Positions 26,366 through 35,557 of a DNA stretch of 64,000 nucleotides are shown piece by piece. The stretch is from Saprospiraceae bacterium (GTDB lineage: Bacteria; Bacteroidota; Bacteroidia; Chitinophagales; Saprospiraceae): NCBI GenBank assembly GCA_016714025.1, contig JADJOB010000002.1, positions 665,501 through 729,500 on the forward strand. The letters run 5' to 3'. Positions within the stretch are counted from its first letter, which is position 1, and every line of letters starts with the position of its first letter. Both the position numbers and the translations under genes were made by a program. The notes beneath the pieces are model-generated. The model did not search any database. It saw only the letters and a list, made by a program, of their open reading frames with translations, and had not been told where the DNA came from.

Positions 26366-28441
26366 TTAATCTACTTTATATATAAAATCAGCTGTCATTT
26401 GGAAATCTAACTTTCCAGTGTCATAAATGCGGGCACTCTGACCCGTTGGCTGAGTATCCAAGACAGCAATTAAAAGTAATTTTCCAGAATTTAACAATCG
26501 ATCAATTGATTGCTTATCAACTGGAATGTCAATTCGACTGAGCTGCGGATTGTAATTTGAGCCAGGTAAAATATTGCTTGCGGCTAAAATTTTATTACTA
26601 CCGTCCAATAATGTATCAATGATTACATTGTTTTGATCCAAAACAAATAACTGTGCCTTTAATTCAAATGGAAATCCGTTATTAAAAAACGTATGCAGAT
26701 TGCCGCTTTGAATTCCACTTAAATCCCCTTTCGTCAAATCCATTTCCAATGTATCACAAATTGTCAAACCCTGTGATTGCAATATCAGGGGCAATTCCAG
26801 ATTCATATTTAAATTCATAAATTCATCCTCATAAATAAAATCTTTATGATTACTGACATTTCCCAATGGGTTTGCTTTTAATTGTAAGGCATATGAAATC
26901 TGATCCGGAAGATTATTAATAAAATTTGTCAGATTGGAATTGTTTTCATCCAATTTTATATTGGTATACGTTGCATTAATTGGTAATTGGCCATTTTGAT
27001 CTGTTGCTCTGGGAATAAAAATTGGTTTGTTAATCTCAGATGAATTTAATGCGATAACTTCTTTTGTCTTATTGTTAATCGAATTAAATTCATTCAATTT
27101 AAATTCTAAATCAACTCCAACTTTGTTTTCAAAATCAATGGACAATTTTGCCTGATCCAAAAGTAATTTCCCGGATTTTATACGATTAAAAAAATCTAAA
27201 TCAATCAAACTTGGCCCTGCTAATAAGGTGGTATCTCTAAGATAACCTCTTGCATATTCAGGTCGTAGATCTATAAAACCCAATTCAATGTAAATACTGT
27301 CTTCTACAGAAAATGTCTTCATCACACCGGTGCTATCAACTGAACCGATAACTTCATTAAATGCCAAATTAAATGAATCTTGATTTTGACCAGAAAGGTC
27401 CCAGGTATAACCACTTAAATCCTCATCCCGTTCAAACCGCGAACTGCCTCCCGGTGGCGCAGGATCAAGCACTTTATAAGCTTTTAAGGGAATTCCGTTT
27501 TTAATGGCTCCCGGCAAACTATAGGAAAAGCGAACAGAATCCTGTAAGGTGCTGTAAAGAATTATTCGCGCCTTTCCGGATTTAATTCGAGTCTCTTTAA
27601 GCTCAACAGGAAGATTTTTCAACCGAAAATAATATGCCGAGTTGATCAGATTTTGTTTCGGCCAAATAGCTGTGGCCGTTATAGGATGTAAATCATAGAC
27701 TTTTAAAGTAGCTTTTATTGAATTCGCCGTATCTATTAATACGGGCACTCCTTTACTGCCCGGAGAAGACAAGCTGATTAATTGCGCAATTAATTTCCCT
27801 TCCACAGTCTTGCCTGCCAAATCAAAAGTCTGGCTTACTTCTGAATTTACAGCTATTAATGGAAAGGTCCCGAATACAACGACATCTCCTTTTTGCTCAT
27901 TCTTCAGTTCAAATTTAACATCTGTAATATCGATGGGCAACCCATTAAATAATCGCACATCAAGCTTTCCATCTCTAAGTGACATGGTGGTAAATAAAGT
28001 GTCTGCACTGATATTAATAGCTCCAGAACTGATCGACGGGATCGCTGGAATTACCTGGGTACTGCCTTGCAAAAATAAAATCAACTGTCCGGTAGATCCA
28101 GCATTTCTTGCAATAGCTCCTAAGGTTATAGGATACTCAACAGAAGTACTATACAACGAAAGAGAGTCTATTTTAAAGGTTTTCCGGGCGCTGGTATCCG
28201 TAAAATTAACTAAAGAGTCAATGGATAAATCATACAAACTCTTAGAAAAAACCAAATTTACCAAATGACTGCTGTCCGTTTTATATAAATCGGAATCCAA
28301 CAGATTATGAATGGTCAAACTGGATTTAACCAAAGGGGTCAATAATTGAGTATCCCAGGTGGGCTCTTGTAGTTTACAAGACCCAATTATCAATAAACAC
28401 GTTAAAAGCAAAAAAAGGGTATTCCGTTTTCCACAGTCCAT
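26366..28441 (-). CDS. Large uncharacterised lipoprotein
   Basis: A 691-residue lipoprotein: charged start (MDCGKRN), hydrophobic stretch LFLLLTCLLIIGS and lipobox cysteine in IIGSCK (about residue 22). The rest is rich in beta-strand-like segments with repeated D/N-S-L-N patterns and no motif I recognise. It opens an apparent two-gene operon with the DUF5723-like barrel gene. Pairing of a large beta-rich lipoprotein with such a barrel suggests a shared cell-surface task, which is inference. It is divergent from the cysteine-rich repeat gene. Confidence 0.72.
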   Translation of the reverse strand: MDCGKRNTLFLLLTCLLIIGSCKLQEPTWDTQLLTPLVKSSLTIHNLLDSDLYKTDSSHLVNLVFSKSLYDLSIDSLVNFTDTSARKTFKIDSLSLYSTSVEYPITLGAIARNAGSTGQLILFLQGSTQVIPAIPSISSGAINISADTLFTTMSLRDGKLDVRLFNGLPIDITDVKFELKNEQKGDVVVFGTFPLIAVNSEVSQTFDLAGKTVEGKLIAQLISLSSPGSKGVPVLIDTANSIKATLKVYDLHPITATAIWPKQNLINSAYYFRLKNLPVELKETRIKSGKARIILYSTLQDSVRFSYSLPGAIKNGIPLKAYKVLDPAPPGGSSRFERDEDLSGYTWDLSGQNQDSFNLAFNEVIGSVDSTGVMKTFSVEDSIYIELGFIDLRPEYARGYLRDTTLLAGPSLIDLDFFNRIKSGKLLLDQAKLSIDFENKVGVDLEFKLNEFNSINNKTKEVIALNSSEINKPIFIPRATDQNGQLPINATYTNIKLDENNSNLTNFINNLPDQISYALQLKANPLGNVSNHKDFIYEDEFMNLNMNLELPLILQSQGLTICDTLEMDLTKGDLSGIQSGNLHTFFNNGFPFELKAQLFVLDQNNVIIDTLLDGSNKILAASNILPGSNYNPQLSRIDIPVDKQSIDRLLNSGKLLLIAVLDTQPTGQSARIYDTGKLDFQMTADFIYKVD

Positions 28442-28632
28442 AGAAACATCATTTGTATAAAGGTAAATTTGATAGGCGATATTTCAAAATATCCAGTTTA
28501 AATCATCGCTTTAAACAGGTTAAAATGGCATGATCAAACAAGATTCGCTGCAATTAATTTTACGTAGAAGGTAACAAGCAGCAGAAAATTAACGTATAGG
28601 GTCATAATATCACATCAATTAAAGATTAACTT

Positions 28633-30120
28633 ATGAAAACTATTTACTTTCTCCTTCTATCATTGATCTCTGCCGGCAGTCTTTTTGGTGCCTGTGAACT
28701 TTGGGATCTACAAGTTGAAAAAACAGATTGTAACCCGGAAAAAAAGTTTATGGTTACCATCAATTTTAAATATAAAGACGTTGGCGAATGCTTTACAATT
28801 AAAGGCAATGGAAAAAATTATGGTAATTTTAAATACAATCAGCTACCGGTCAAATTAACTCTCAGCGGAGATTGCCGCACCGAATATGAATTTGTAATTC
28901 GCGATTGTCATACTGAATCTTGCCGGTTAGAATATTTTCTAGGAAAAGAATGCTGTGAAGTAGATTGTGAGTTATCAGAAATGCGCATTGAAAAAACGGA
29001 ATGTGATGATGATCAAAACTTTTGTGTATTTATTAATTTTAATCATGTAGGAAATTCCTCTTGTTTTAAACTCCGTGGTAATGGCCATGAATACGGTCGT
29101 TTTAGCTATTCTCAATTGCCTGTAAAAATTTGCGGACTAAAAGCTAATTGTGAAACAGAATATGAATTTACAGCTCAAGATTGCGAAAATGAAGAATGCA
29201 ATCTAACCAAAGAATTGGGAATTGTTTGCTGTGAAAAAGTTTGTAAATTATCAGAACTCAAACTAGAAAAAACCAAATGTGATGAAAATGGAAAATTCTT
29301 CGTTTTCATAAACTTTAAAAATACTAACACCAGTGACTGCTTTAAAGTCAAAGGAAATGGTAAAGATTATGGAACTTTTCAATACAATCAATTACCAATT
29401 AAAATAGGACCCCTTGAAGGCGATTGCAAAACCAATTATGAATTTAAAATCGTTGATTGCAAAGATGAGCGCTGTCAGTTAACTGGTAATTTAGGCATTG
29501 TTTGTTGCGAACGAAAACAGTGCAGCATTCGCGATTTAAGAATTAATAAATCAGATTGCGATGAAAATAAAAATTTTTATGTTACAATCAATTTTAGATA
29601 TAGCGGAACCTCCTCTTGCTTTAAGGTCCGAGGAAATGGTGTAAATTATGGAACGTTTAACTATACACAATTGCCCATTCGCATTGGTCCACTGAAAGGA
29701 GATTGTAAAACCGTTTATGAATTTGTAGTATCTGATTGTGAAAATGAAGCCTGCAAAGCATCCAAGAGCATTGGCAGAGTATGTTGCGAAGAACACAAAC
29801 GGGAGGAACTTCAAAATCAGGATGCAGAATTTCAAGAATCGCCTTCACAAATCACTAATTGGAATTTAAACTACAGTATTGAACAGCCAATTGAATATCA
29901 ATATTCACAGACTTCTAATCAATTTATCGTGCGATTTAATGAAACAATTCACACGAAAGCCTATTTATACAATGCAATGGGGCTGATCGTCCAATCCGTT
30001 CCAATAGAGTCAACAGAAAACCGAATTGAAATAAATAATTCGAATCTATTACCAGGGATTTATTATTTACGATTCGAATTAGAAGGAAAGCAAACCTTAT
30101 TAAGATTTGTAAAAATGTAG
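28633..30120 (+). CDS. Secreted protein with four cysteine-rich repeats and a T9SS sorting domain
   Basis: A 495-residue exported protein: signal peptide (residues 1-20, ending SLFGA), four tandem repeats starting at C21, C112, C204 and C297 (period 91-93), then a linker and a type A T9SS domain (about 415-495; YLYNAMGLIVQS ... LLPGIYYLRF). Each repeat has the layout C-x4-[LM]x[IVL]xK[TS]xC, VxINF, C-F-x-[IVL]-[KR]-GNGxxYGxFxYxQLPxK, GDCxTxYEF, a DC-x4-C pair and a closing CC, with about eight conserved cysteines likely forming disulfides after export. I do not recognise the repeat as a named domain. It might be a surface adhesin or matrix protein. Confidence 0.8.
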   Translation: MKTIYFLLLSLISAGSLFGACELWDLQVEKTDCNPEKKFMVTINFKYKDVGECFTIKGNGKNYGNFKYNQLPVKLTLSGDCRTEYEFVIRDCHTESCRLEYFLGKECCEVDCELSEMRIEKTECDDDQNFCVFINFNHVGNSSCFKLRGNGHEYGRFSYSQLPVKICGLKANCETEYEFTAQDCENEECNLTKELGIVCCEKVCKLSELKLEKTKCDENGKFFVFINFKNTNTSDCFKVKGNGKDYGTFQYNQLPIKIGPLEGDCKTNYEFKIVDCKDERCQLTGNLGIVCCERKQCSIRDLRINKSDCDENKNFYVTINFRYSGTSSCFKVRGNGVNYGTFNYTQLPIRIGPLKGDCKTVYEFVVSDCENEACKASKSIGRVCCEEHKREELQNQDAEFQESPSQITNWNLNYSIEQPIEYQYSQTSNQFIVRFNETIHTKAYLYNAMGLIVQSVPIESTENRIEINNSNLLPGIYYLRFELEGKQTLLRFVKM

Positions 30121-30138
30121 TTGAAAGATGAGCTTAAT

Positions 30139-30430
30139 AAGCTATTTAGCTATTTAGCTATTAAGCTGATAAGCTATTTAGCTATTTAGCTATTTAGCTA
30201 TTAAGCTGATAAGCTATTTAGGTAAAAAAAATATTGAAGCTATTCTAATTAGCATTTCAATTTTTACATTCCTCTCTTTGCCTTATCAGCTTATTAGCTT
30301 TAGCTTTTTAGCTTATTAGCTATTAAGATAAAAAATATATAAAAGCTATTCTAACTAGCATTTCAATTTTTACATTCCTCAATTTGCCTTATCAGCATAT
30401 TCGCTTGTCAGCTTATCAGCTTAATAGCTG
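30139..30430. repeat. AGCTATTT-type tandem and inverted repeats between convergent genes
   Basis: The 315-bp gap between the cysteine-rich repeat gene and prfA is filled by repeats and has no gene. A 40-bp unit built of AGCTATTT octamers and TTAAGCTGATAAGC occurs twice (about 30139-30220). A second, longer unit (CTATTCTAAyTAGCATTTCAA, TTTTTACATTCCTC, TTTGCCTTATCAGC) occurs at about 30240 and 30350. Because AGCT is self-complementary, the left and right halves can fold into several alternative hairpins and may serve as a bidirectional terminator. Confidence 0.8.
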
Positions 30431-30435
30431 TAGAG

Positions 30436-31503
30436 CTATTCCTCCATTTCCCCTTTCAGTCTTTCTGCCTGGTCTGCAACTTGAAGGGCCTGTATGATTT
30501 CATCTAAATCGCCATTGACGATATCATTGAGATTATAAAGGGTCAAATTGATTCTATGATCTGTAACACGGTTTTGAGGATAATTGTATGTGCGGATTTT
30601 ATCTGACCGATCACCTGATCCTACCAACGAGCGTCGTTTTGAAGCAACTTCATTCTCATATCTCATAACATGAGCATCTTGCATTTTTTGAAGCATCCTA
30701 TTAAAGGCAATTTCCCTGTTTTTGTGTTGGCTTCTGCTGTCCATTGACTCAGCAACAATCCCGGATGGAATATGCGTAAATCGAACACCCGATTCTGTCT
30801 TATTGACATGCTGCCCACCAGCACCACTGCTTCGGAATGTATCCACACGCAAATCAGCTTTATTGATATTAACTTCTTCCAATTCCATCTTAGGCATAAC
30901 AACAACCGTTGCAGCAGAAGTATGGACTCGTCCTTGTGCTTCGGTCTTTGGTACCCTTTGAACGCGATGTGCTCCGGATTCAAATTTTAATTTGCCATAA
31001 ACATTTTCCCCTGTAATCTCCATCACTACTTTATTATAACCACCTACATTGCCTTCGTTTACATCGAGAATTTCATATTTAAGACCGTGTGTTTCAAAAT
31101 AGCGCGTATACATTCGGTAAAGGTCACCGGCAAAAATTGAAGCCTCGTCCCCACCTGTTCCGGAACGAATTTCTAAAATAACATCTTTCGAATCTTCCGG
31201 GTCTTTTGGTATTAACAGGATTTTCAATTCCTCTTCCATTTGCTCCAGCTCCGGCTTCAACTGTTCAAATTCCAATTGCGCCATTTCACGAAACTCAGGA
31301 TCTGAAAGCATTTCCTTCGCTTGCTTAAATTCTTCAGATTTCTTTTTGTAAACAAGGTAAACACCAACAATTTCCTTTAAATCCTTATACTCTTTGCTAA
31401 TTTTACTGTACTCAACCATATTGCTCACCACAGAAGGATCAGACATCCGTTCCTCCAGATATTGGTAGCGATCATAAATAGAATGTAATTTATCTAACAG
31501 CAT
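30436..31503 (-). CDS. prfA: Peptide chain release factor 1
   Basis: A 355-residue class I release factor that reads UAA and UAG and triggers peptidyl-tRNA hydrolysis. The catalytic GGQ is at residues 229-231 (SSGAGGQHVNKTES). The stop-codon recognition tripeptide is PKT (185-187) in RVPKTEAQGRVHTS, where E. coli RF1 has PAT; RF2 would show SPF, so this is RF1. Domain 1 is a long helical N-terminus, and length is normal (E. coli 360). The start is ATG at 31503. Confidence 0.97.
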   Translation of the reverse strand: MLLDKLHSIYDRYQYLEERMSDPSVVSNMVEYSKISKEYKDLKEIVGVYLVYKKKSEEFKQAKEMLSDPEFREMAQLEFEQLKPELEQMEEELKILLIPKDPEDSKDVILEIRSGTGGDEASIFAGDLYRMYTRYFETHGLKYEILDVNEGNVGGYNKVVMEITGENVYGKLKFESGAHRVQRVPKTEAQGRVHTSAATVVVMPKMELEEVNINKADLRVDTFRSSGAGGQHVNKTESGVRFTHIPSGIVAESMDSRSQHKNREIAFNRMLQKMQDAHVMRYENEVASKRRSLVGSGDRSDKIRTYNYPQNRVTDHRINLTLYNLNDIVNGDLDEIIQALQVADQAERLKGEMEE

Positions 31504-31666
31504 GGTTTTTTACTAAAGCGCAAAGATAGAAGGAATTGTGAATAGCTGAAATGCATACTGATTCACATATTCAATGAAGCTAGAAATTTCATACAAGATA
31601 TATTTATCACATTATGTGAAACCAAAATAAAATACTTAATTTGTAAAGCAATAAAACAAAAACATT

Positions 31667-32125
31667 TTGAATATCCTATGCTCAATTTTAAGGACCATTC
31701 CAGACAACAAAGATTTTCAAAATCTTACCATGGCATTAGATAAAGAATTGGTCATCCGAGATGGTGAATTACACTCCTTTTACCATCAATACAATTCATT
31801 AAAAGTACTTGATCATGTGGTGGTAGCATATTATAATGAACGCGCGATTGCTTGCGGCGCTCTTAAAAAGTATCATGAAAATAGTGTAGAAATCAAAAGA
31901 ATGTTTGTCCTTGAATCCGAACGGGGTAAAGGAATCGCTTCAACTATACTATCTGAATTGGAATCCTGGGCTAAAGAACTTAAATACGAGCGATGCATTT
32001 TAGAAACAGGTATTAATCAACCTGAGGCTATTAATTTATATAAAAAAAATAATTACACGACAATTCCAAATTATGGCCAATACGAAAATATTTACAACAG
32101 CGTTTGTTTTGAAAAAATTCTTTAA
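31667..32125 (+). CDS. GNAT-family N-acetyltransferase
   Basis: A 152-residue acetyltransferase. The acetyl-CoA-binding motif A is VEIKRMFVLESERGKGIAS (R/Q-x-x-G-x-G/A form RGKGIA), and the C-terminal motif B is LETGINQPEAINLYKKNNY. The N-terminal LDKELVIRDGELHSFYHQYN is shared with a common Bacteroidota GNAT group, so the protein must start at or near the TTG at 31667; the first ATG (31730) would cut conserved sequence. The substrate is unknown. It is divergent from prfA. Confidence 0.85.
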   Translation: MNILCSILRTIPDNKDFQNLTMALDKELVIRDGELHSFYHQYNSLKVLDHVVVAYYNERAIACGALKKYHENSVEIKRMFVLESERGKGIASTILSELESWAKELKYERCILETGINQPEAINLYKKNNYTTIPNYGQYENIYNSVCFEKIL

Positions 32126-32377
32126 CATTATTTAAACCGAAGTTGTATTGTTACCCCTCAATTTAAACAGATCCATTAAAAACATAAAATCAAAGTATAA
32201 ATTAGAAACTCACGTAACAAGAATATATTGAGAAACTCTTCATCTTGTACATTTAGAATTTATCTCAAATAAAATGAAAAATAGAAATGAAAATTGTACC
32301 GAATACTAAGCAATGTTTGAAGATTTAAGGACAACGTTCGAAATAATTAATAGAAATCGCGAATTAAAAAAACCAAT

Positions 32378-33370
32378 TTGAAAATAGTAATAGCCATTGA
32401 TTCTAAAATACCCGTCAACTTATATGGAGGAACGGAACGAGTGATTTGGTACCTCGGGAAGGAGCTTAGCCAAATGGGGCACACGATTTCATATCTGGCA
32501 CACGAAGGTTCATATTGTAGTTTTGCTAAAATAATACCCTTACAAAAATCGAAATCGATTCAAGAACAAATTCCAAGAGATACAGATCTGGTCCATTTAC
32601 ATTTTAATCCTGAAGAAATTGACCAGATAAAATCTCCTTTGCTTATAACCATGCATGGTAATACCAATGATCAAAAACCATTGCATTCAAATACCGTTTT
32701 TGTCTCATCAAATCATGCTGCCCGATTTGGATCCTCCTGTTATGTGTACAATGGTTTGGATTGGAATGATTATCCTTTGCCAAATTTTAAAAAGGAGCGC
32801 AGCTATTTTCATTTCCTAGGAAAAGCTGCCTGGCGAATAAAAAATGTACAAGGAGCCATCGATGTTATCCGAGCAACTCCTAATGAAACATTAAGAGTAT
32901 TGGGTGGATACCGATTTAATTTTAAAATGGGTTTGCGATTTACCTTCTCCCCTCGAATTTCATTTTATGGAATGGTCGGAGGAACGCTCAAAACAAATCT
33001 ATTAAATGGATCTAAAGGTTTGATCTTCCCAGTGAGGTGGCACGAACCTTTTGGTTTAGCAATAATAGAAAGTCTTTACTATGGTTGTCCGGTATTTGGC
33101 ACTCCTTATGGTTCGTTGCCAGAACTGATCCCAAAAGAATTTGGTTATTTGTCAAATCAAAAAAATGAATTGGCTGATGCAATTTTAAATGGATCCGATT
33201 ATTCCTCCAAAGCCTGTCACGAATATGCCTTAAATACTTTTAACAGTAGAAAAATGAGTTTGGCGTATTTGGAAAAGTATAAAATGATATTGGATCGGCA
33301 ACAATTGAATTTAACTCAACCTATCTTACAAGAAATACAAAAACAGAAATTTTTAGAATGGCACGACTAA
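32378..33370 (+). CDS. Glycosyltransferase family 4 protein
   Basis: A 330-residue GT-B fold glycosyltransferase starting at TTG (32378). The N-terminal acceptor domain begins KIVIAIDSKIPVNLYGGTERVIWYLGKEL with the usual glycine-rich loop. The donor domain holds the retaining GT4 E-x7-E motif in EPFGLAIIESLYYGCPV (residues about 226-242). It likely transfers a sugar from a nucleotide donor to a cell-surface glycan or lipid. It stands alone, about 250 bp after the GNAT gene and convergent with the sigma-factor pair. Confidence 0.88.
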   Translation: MKIVIAIDSKIPVNLYGGTERVIWYLGKELSQMGHTISYLAHEGSYCSFAKIIPLQKSKSIQEQIPRDTDLVHLHFNPEEIDQIKSPLLITMHGNTNDQKPLHSNTVFVSSNHAARFGSSCYVYNGLDWNDYPLPNFKKERSYFHFLGKAAWRIKNVQGAIDVIRATPNETLRVLGGYRFNFKMGLRFTFSPRISFYGMVGGTLKTNLLNGSKGLIFPVRWHEPFGLAIIESLYYGCPVFGTPYGSLPELIPKEFGYLSNQKNELADAILNGSDYSSKACHEYALNTFNSRKMSLAYLEKYKMILDRQQLNLTQPILQEIQKQKFLEWHD

Positions 33371-33394
33371 TAAAAACTACTATGAATTTGGATG

Positions 33395-33637
33395 TTATTG
33401 TCCCGGATACTTTTTAATGCGATCCTTTATTTGATCTGCAAGGATATTGCTGCGGGTGGGTTTATATAGGTTTTCTTTAATTTTTTCACGAATAGATTTT
33501 TCTTTTAGAAAAGCTTGATGACCTGCTGGATTTGATTGAATTTGTTTTAAAAATTCAAGTTCGTCATCCTGATTCATTTGGTGATCAAAAAATTGAGCGA
33601 TTCTTTTGTTTAAATCATTTCGCAAAAAATCTTTCAT
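33395..33637 (-). CDS. Small protein downstream of ECF sigma factor, possible anti-sigma factor
   Basis: An 80-residue charged, helical protein with no membrane segment. It lies 82 bp downstream of the ECF sigma gene on the same strand. The pattern KRIAQFFDHQMNQDDELEFLKQIQSNPAGHQAFLKEKSIRE recalls the cytoplasmic N-terminal helices of Bacteroidota anti-sigma proteins (a DELEFL--I--NP segment is common there), but the zinc motif HxxxCxxC is absent. A soluble anti-sigma factor is a reasonable guess from position and pattern. Confidence 0.5.
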   Translation of the reverse strand: MKDFLRNDLNKRIAQFFDHQMNQDDELEFLKQIQSNPAGHQAFLKEKSIREKIKENLYKPTRSNILADQIKDRIKKYPGQ

Positions 33638-33719
33638 AAAAAACCATTTTTAATAAATTAATAGCTAAAAAATAGGGGATTAAGGCAGCATGTTAAAAAG
33701 GCAGCATACACCTTAAGGA

Positions 33720-34325
33720 TCAATCTTCAACGACATCCTCAGCTTTAGACCGATCTCCCCTCAAATCTTTATAACCTATACTCGAAGCATATTTCACCAA
33801 TTTTTCTTTCAACATATTCCTGGCCCGAAAAAGTCTGGATCTTACCGTGCCAATTGGAATGTCAATAATTTTAGAAATTTCCTCGTAACTAAATCCTTCA
33901 ATATCACAAAGCAAAATGACCGTACGAAATTCCTCCGGCAATAAATTCAATGCAGTAGAAACTTCATCTCCAATCATTTTCTCAAAAACATCTTCCCTAA
34001 GGTCATAATAACCACTGACCTGTCCTTCTTCTTCTTCATTATAAACAGCTACATCTTCATAATCTACCCGGGCAGGACGTTTACTCTCCTTCCGGTATTG
34101 ATTGATGTAAGCGTTCTTTAATATTTTAAACAACCAAGCCTTCGCATTAGTTCCTTCTTCAAACTTATCTATAAATCTAAATGCCTTAAGAAAGGTCTCC
34201 TGAACCAGATCATCTGCATCTTCTTCATTATAGCACAAGTGGAAGGCAAAAGAATGCAGTGCTTCTAAATGGGGTAGAAACTCTTTTTCAAAACGCTCGT
34301 GTAATGGACTGTTGTGCTGCGGCAT
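33720..34325 (-). CDS. RNA polymerase ECF-type sigma-70 factor
   Basis: A 201-residue extracytoplasmic-function sigma factor. Region 2 is FHLCYNEEDADDLVQETFLKAF ... NAKAWLFKILKNAYINQYRK (residues about 27-80). Region 4 is LPEEFRTVILLCDIEGFSYEEISKIIDIPIGTVRSRLFRARNML (about 130-175), with the helix-turn-helix in EEISKIIDIPIGTVRSRL. Its C-terminal tail after region 4 is unusually acidic (DRSKAEDVVED). It is followed by a small putative anti-sigma gene and is divergent from the thioredoxin/MsrA-like gene. Confidence 0.94.
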   Translation of the reverse strand: MPQHNSPLHERFEKEFLPHLEALHSFAFHLCYNEEDADDLVQETFLKAFRFIDKFEEGTNAKAWLFKILKNAYINQYRKESKRPARVDYEDVAVYNEEEEGQVSGYYDLREDVFEKMIGDEVSTALNLLPEEFRTVILLCDIEGFSYEEISKIIDIPIGTVRSRLFRARNMLKEKLVKYASSIGYKDLRGDRSKAEDVVED

Positions 34326-34412
34326 TCGAAAATTTCAATCTGCAAAGAAAACAAATTCTTTGGGCTTGATAAGACTGGATTTTATTCGGAAATTTGCCTT
34401 CTATTCAAGATT

Positions 34413-35396
34413 ATGGCACAATTTATTAAAATAAGCATTTTAGGAATCTTTTTCTTCGGACTTGGAACTACGTTTACCAGAGCCGGTGATATCGAACTGG
34501 GTCGAGTCAATTGGCTTCGCAGCTTAAAAAAAGGACAAGAACTCGCTAAAGAATCCGGAAAACCTCTATTAATCCTATTCCAGGAAGTACCAGGGTGCAG
34601 TACGTGTAAAAATTATGGAAGCGGACCACTCAGCCATCCATTGCTTGTGGAAGCCATAGAGCAGTATTTTATTCCAGTTTGCATCCATAACAATAAAAAT
34701 GGCCCAGATAAAGAAGCGCTTCAGTTATTCCAAGAAGCATCCTGGAACAATCCCGTAATTCGAATTGTAGATAAAAATTTTAAGGATATTCTTGGGCGAT
34801 TGGCCGGTGATTATAGTGAATTTGGGTTGGTTTCAAAAATCAACGCGGCCCTTGTGGTTTGCGGCATAAAAATTCCCGGTTATTTAAATTTACTAGAACA
34901 AGAATTCAGGGTAAAACAATTTGGAAGCTCCCAGGCTACCTTTGGAATGTATTGCTTTTGGTCTGGAGAAAAAACATTTGGCAAGTTAAACGGAGTCATC
35001 GCTACAAATGCTGGTTTTATGGGTGGTTCTGAAGTTGTGACGATCCAATATGATCCATCTAAAATCGGGCTCGATGAATTAATTAAAATAGGTAAATCAC
35101 AAAACACAGCCGATCGATTATTTACAAATGAAAATTTAAAAAATAATTCCATTCCAATAAAAAAACCAAGTGCATTTAGACAAGATCCAGAAACAAAATA
35201 TTATTTGTATCAATCAGATTACAAATACGTTCCTATGACGGCTATGCAAGCCACTAAATTGAATGCGGTTCTAGGCAATGGCTTGAAAGATGATTCCATG
35301 TTATCTCCTAAACAAATCCAATATTACAATTCAATTAAAGACAAGGACAAGTCAAAACTAAAAAATCAGATCGGAAAAGGATTGGAAAATCTATAA
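34413..35396 (+). CDS. Exported thioredoxin-fold plus MsrA-like protein (VPGUxT type, cysteine form)
   Basis: A 327-residue protein from ATG 34413, chosen because it gives a signal peptide (ISILGIFFFGLGTTFTRAG); a longer frame from 34314 overlaps the sigma gene. The first domain is thioredoxin-like with redox motif VPGCSTC. The second resembles peptide methionine sulfoxide reductase A: YCFWSGEKTFGKLNGV aligns with the GCFWG-x-E active site, followed by AGFMGG and a VVTIQYDP strand. This matches the family in which the motif is often VPGU-x-T with selenocysteine; here cysteine replaces it. It probably repairs oxidised envelope proteins, using the N-terminal domain as built-in reductant (inference). 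Confidence 0.75.
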   Translation: MAQFIKISILGIFFFGLGTTFTRAGDIELGRVNWLRSLKKGQELAKESGKPLLILFQEVPGCSTCKNYGSGPLSHPLLVEAIEQYFIPVCIHNNKNGPDKEALQLFQEASWNNPVIRIVDKNFKDILGRLAGDYSEFGLVSKINAALVVCGIKIPGYLNLLEQEFRVKQFGSSQATFGMYCFWSGEKTFGKLNGVIATNAGFMGGSEVVTIQYDPSKIGLDELIKIGKSQNTADRLFTNENLKNNSIPIKKPSAFRQDPETKYYLYQSDYKYVPMTAMQATKLNAVLGNGLKDDSMLSPKQIQYYNSIKDKDKSKLKNQIGKGLENL

Positions 35397-35557
35397 TAGA
35401 ATGCTTGTTAGGAATTCGTTGATAGCAAATGCATTCCAGGGATTAATGATTGCTGTTTCTAGAATTTCTAGATTATAGCCTTTTTATCATCTGACAATCG
35501 ACTTTCCGTCTATTACTTTCTATACAAGCTAAAAAGTCAAAAGATTATCTTTGCAAA

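Noticed and set aside
27810..28268. Open frame of 152 codons on the plus strand inside the lipoprotein gene
   Set aside because: Antisense to a lipoprotein with a clear lipobox; no domain or signal in the shadow frame.
34314..34412. Longer N-terminus for the thioredoxin/MsrA-like protein
   Set aside because: It would overlap the divergent sigma gene and bury the signal peptide; ATG 34413 opens directly into it.
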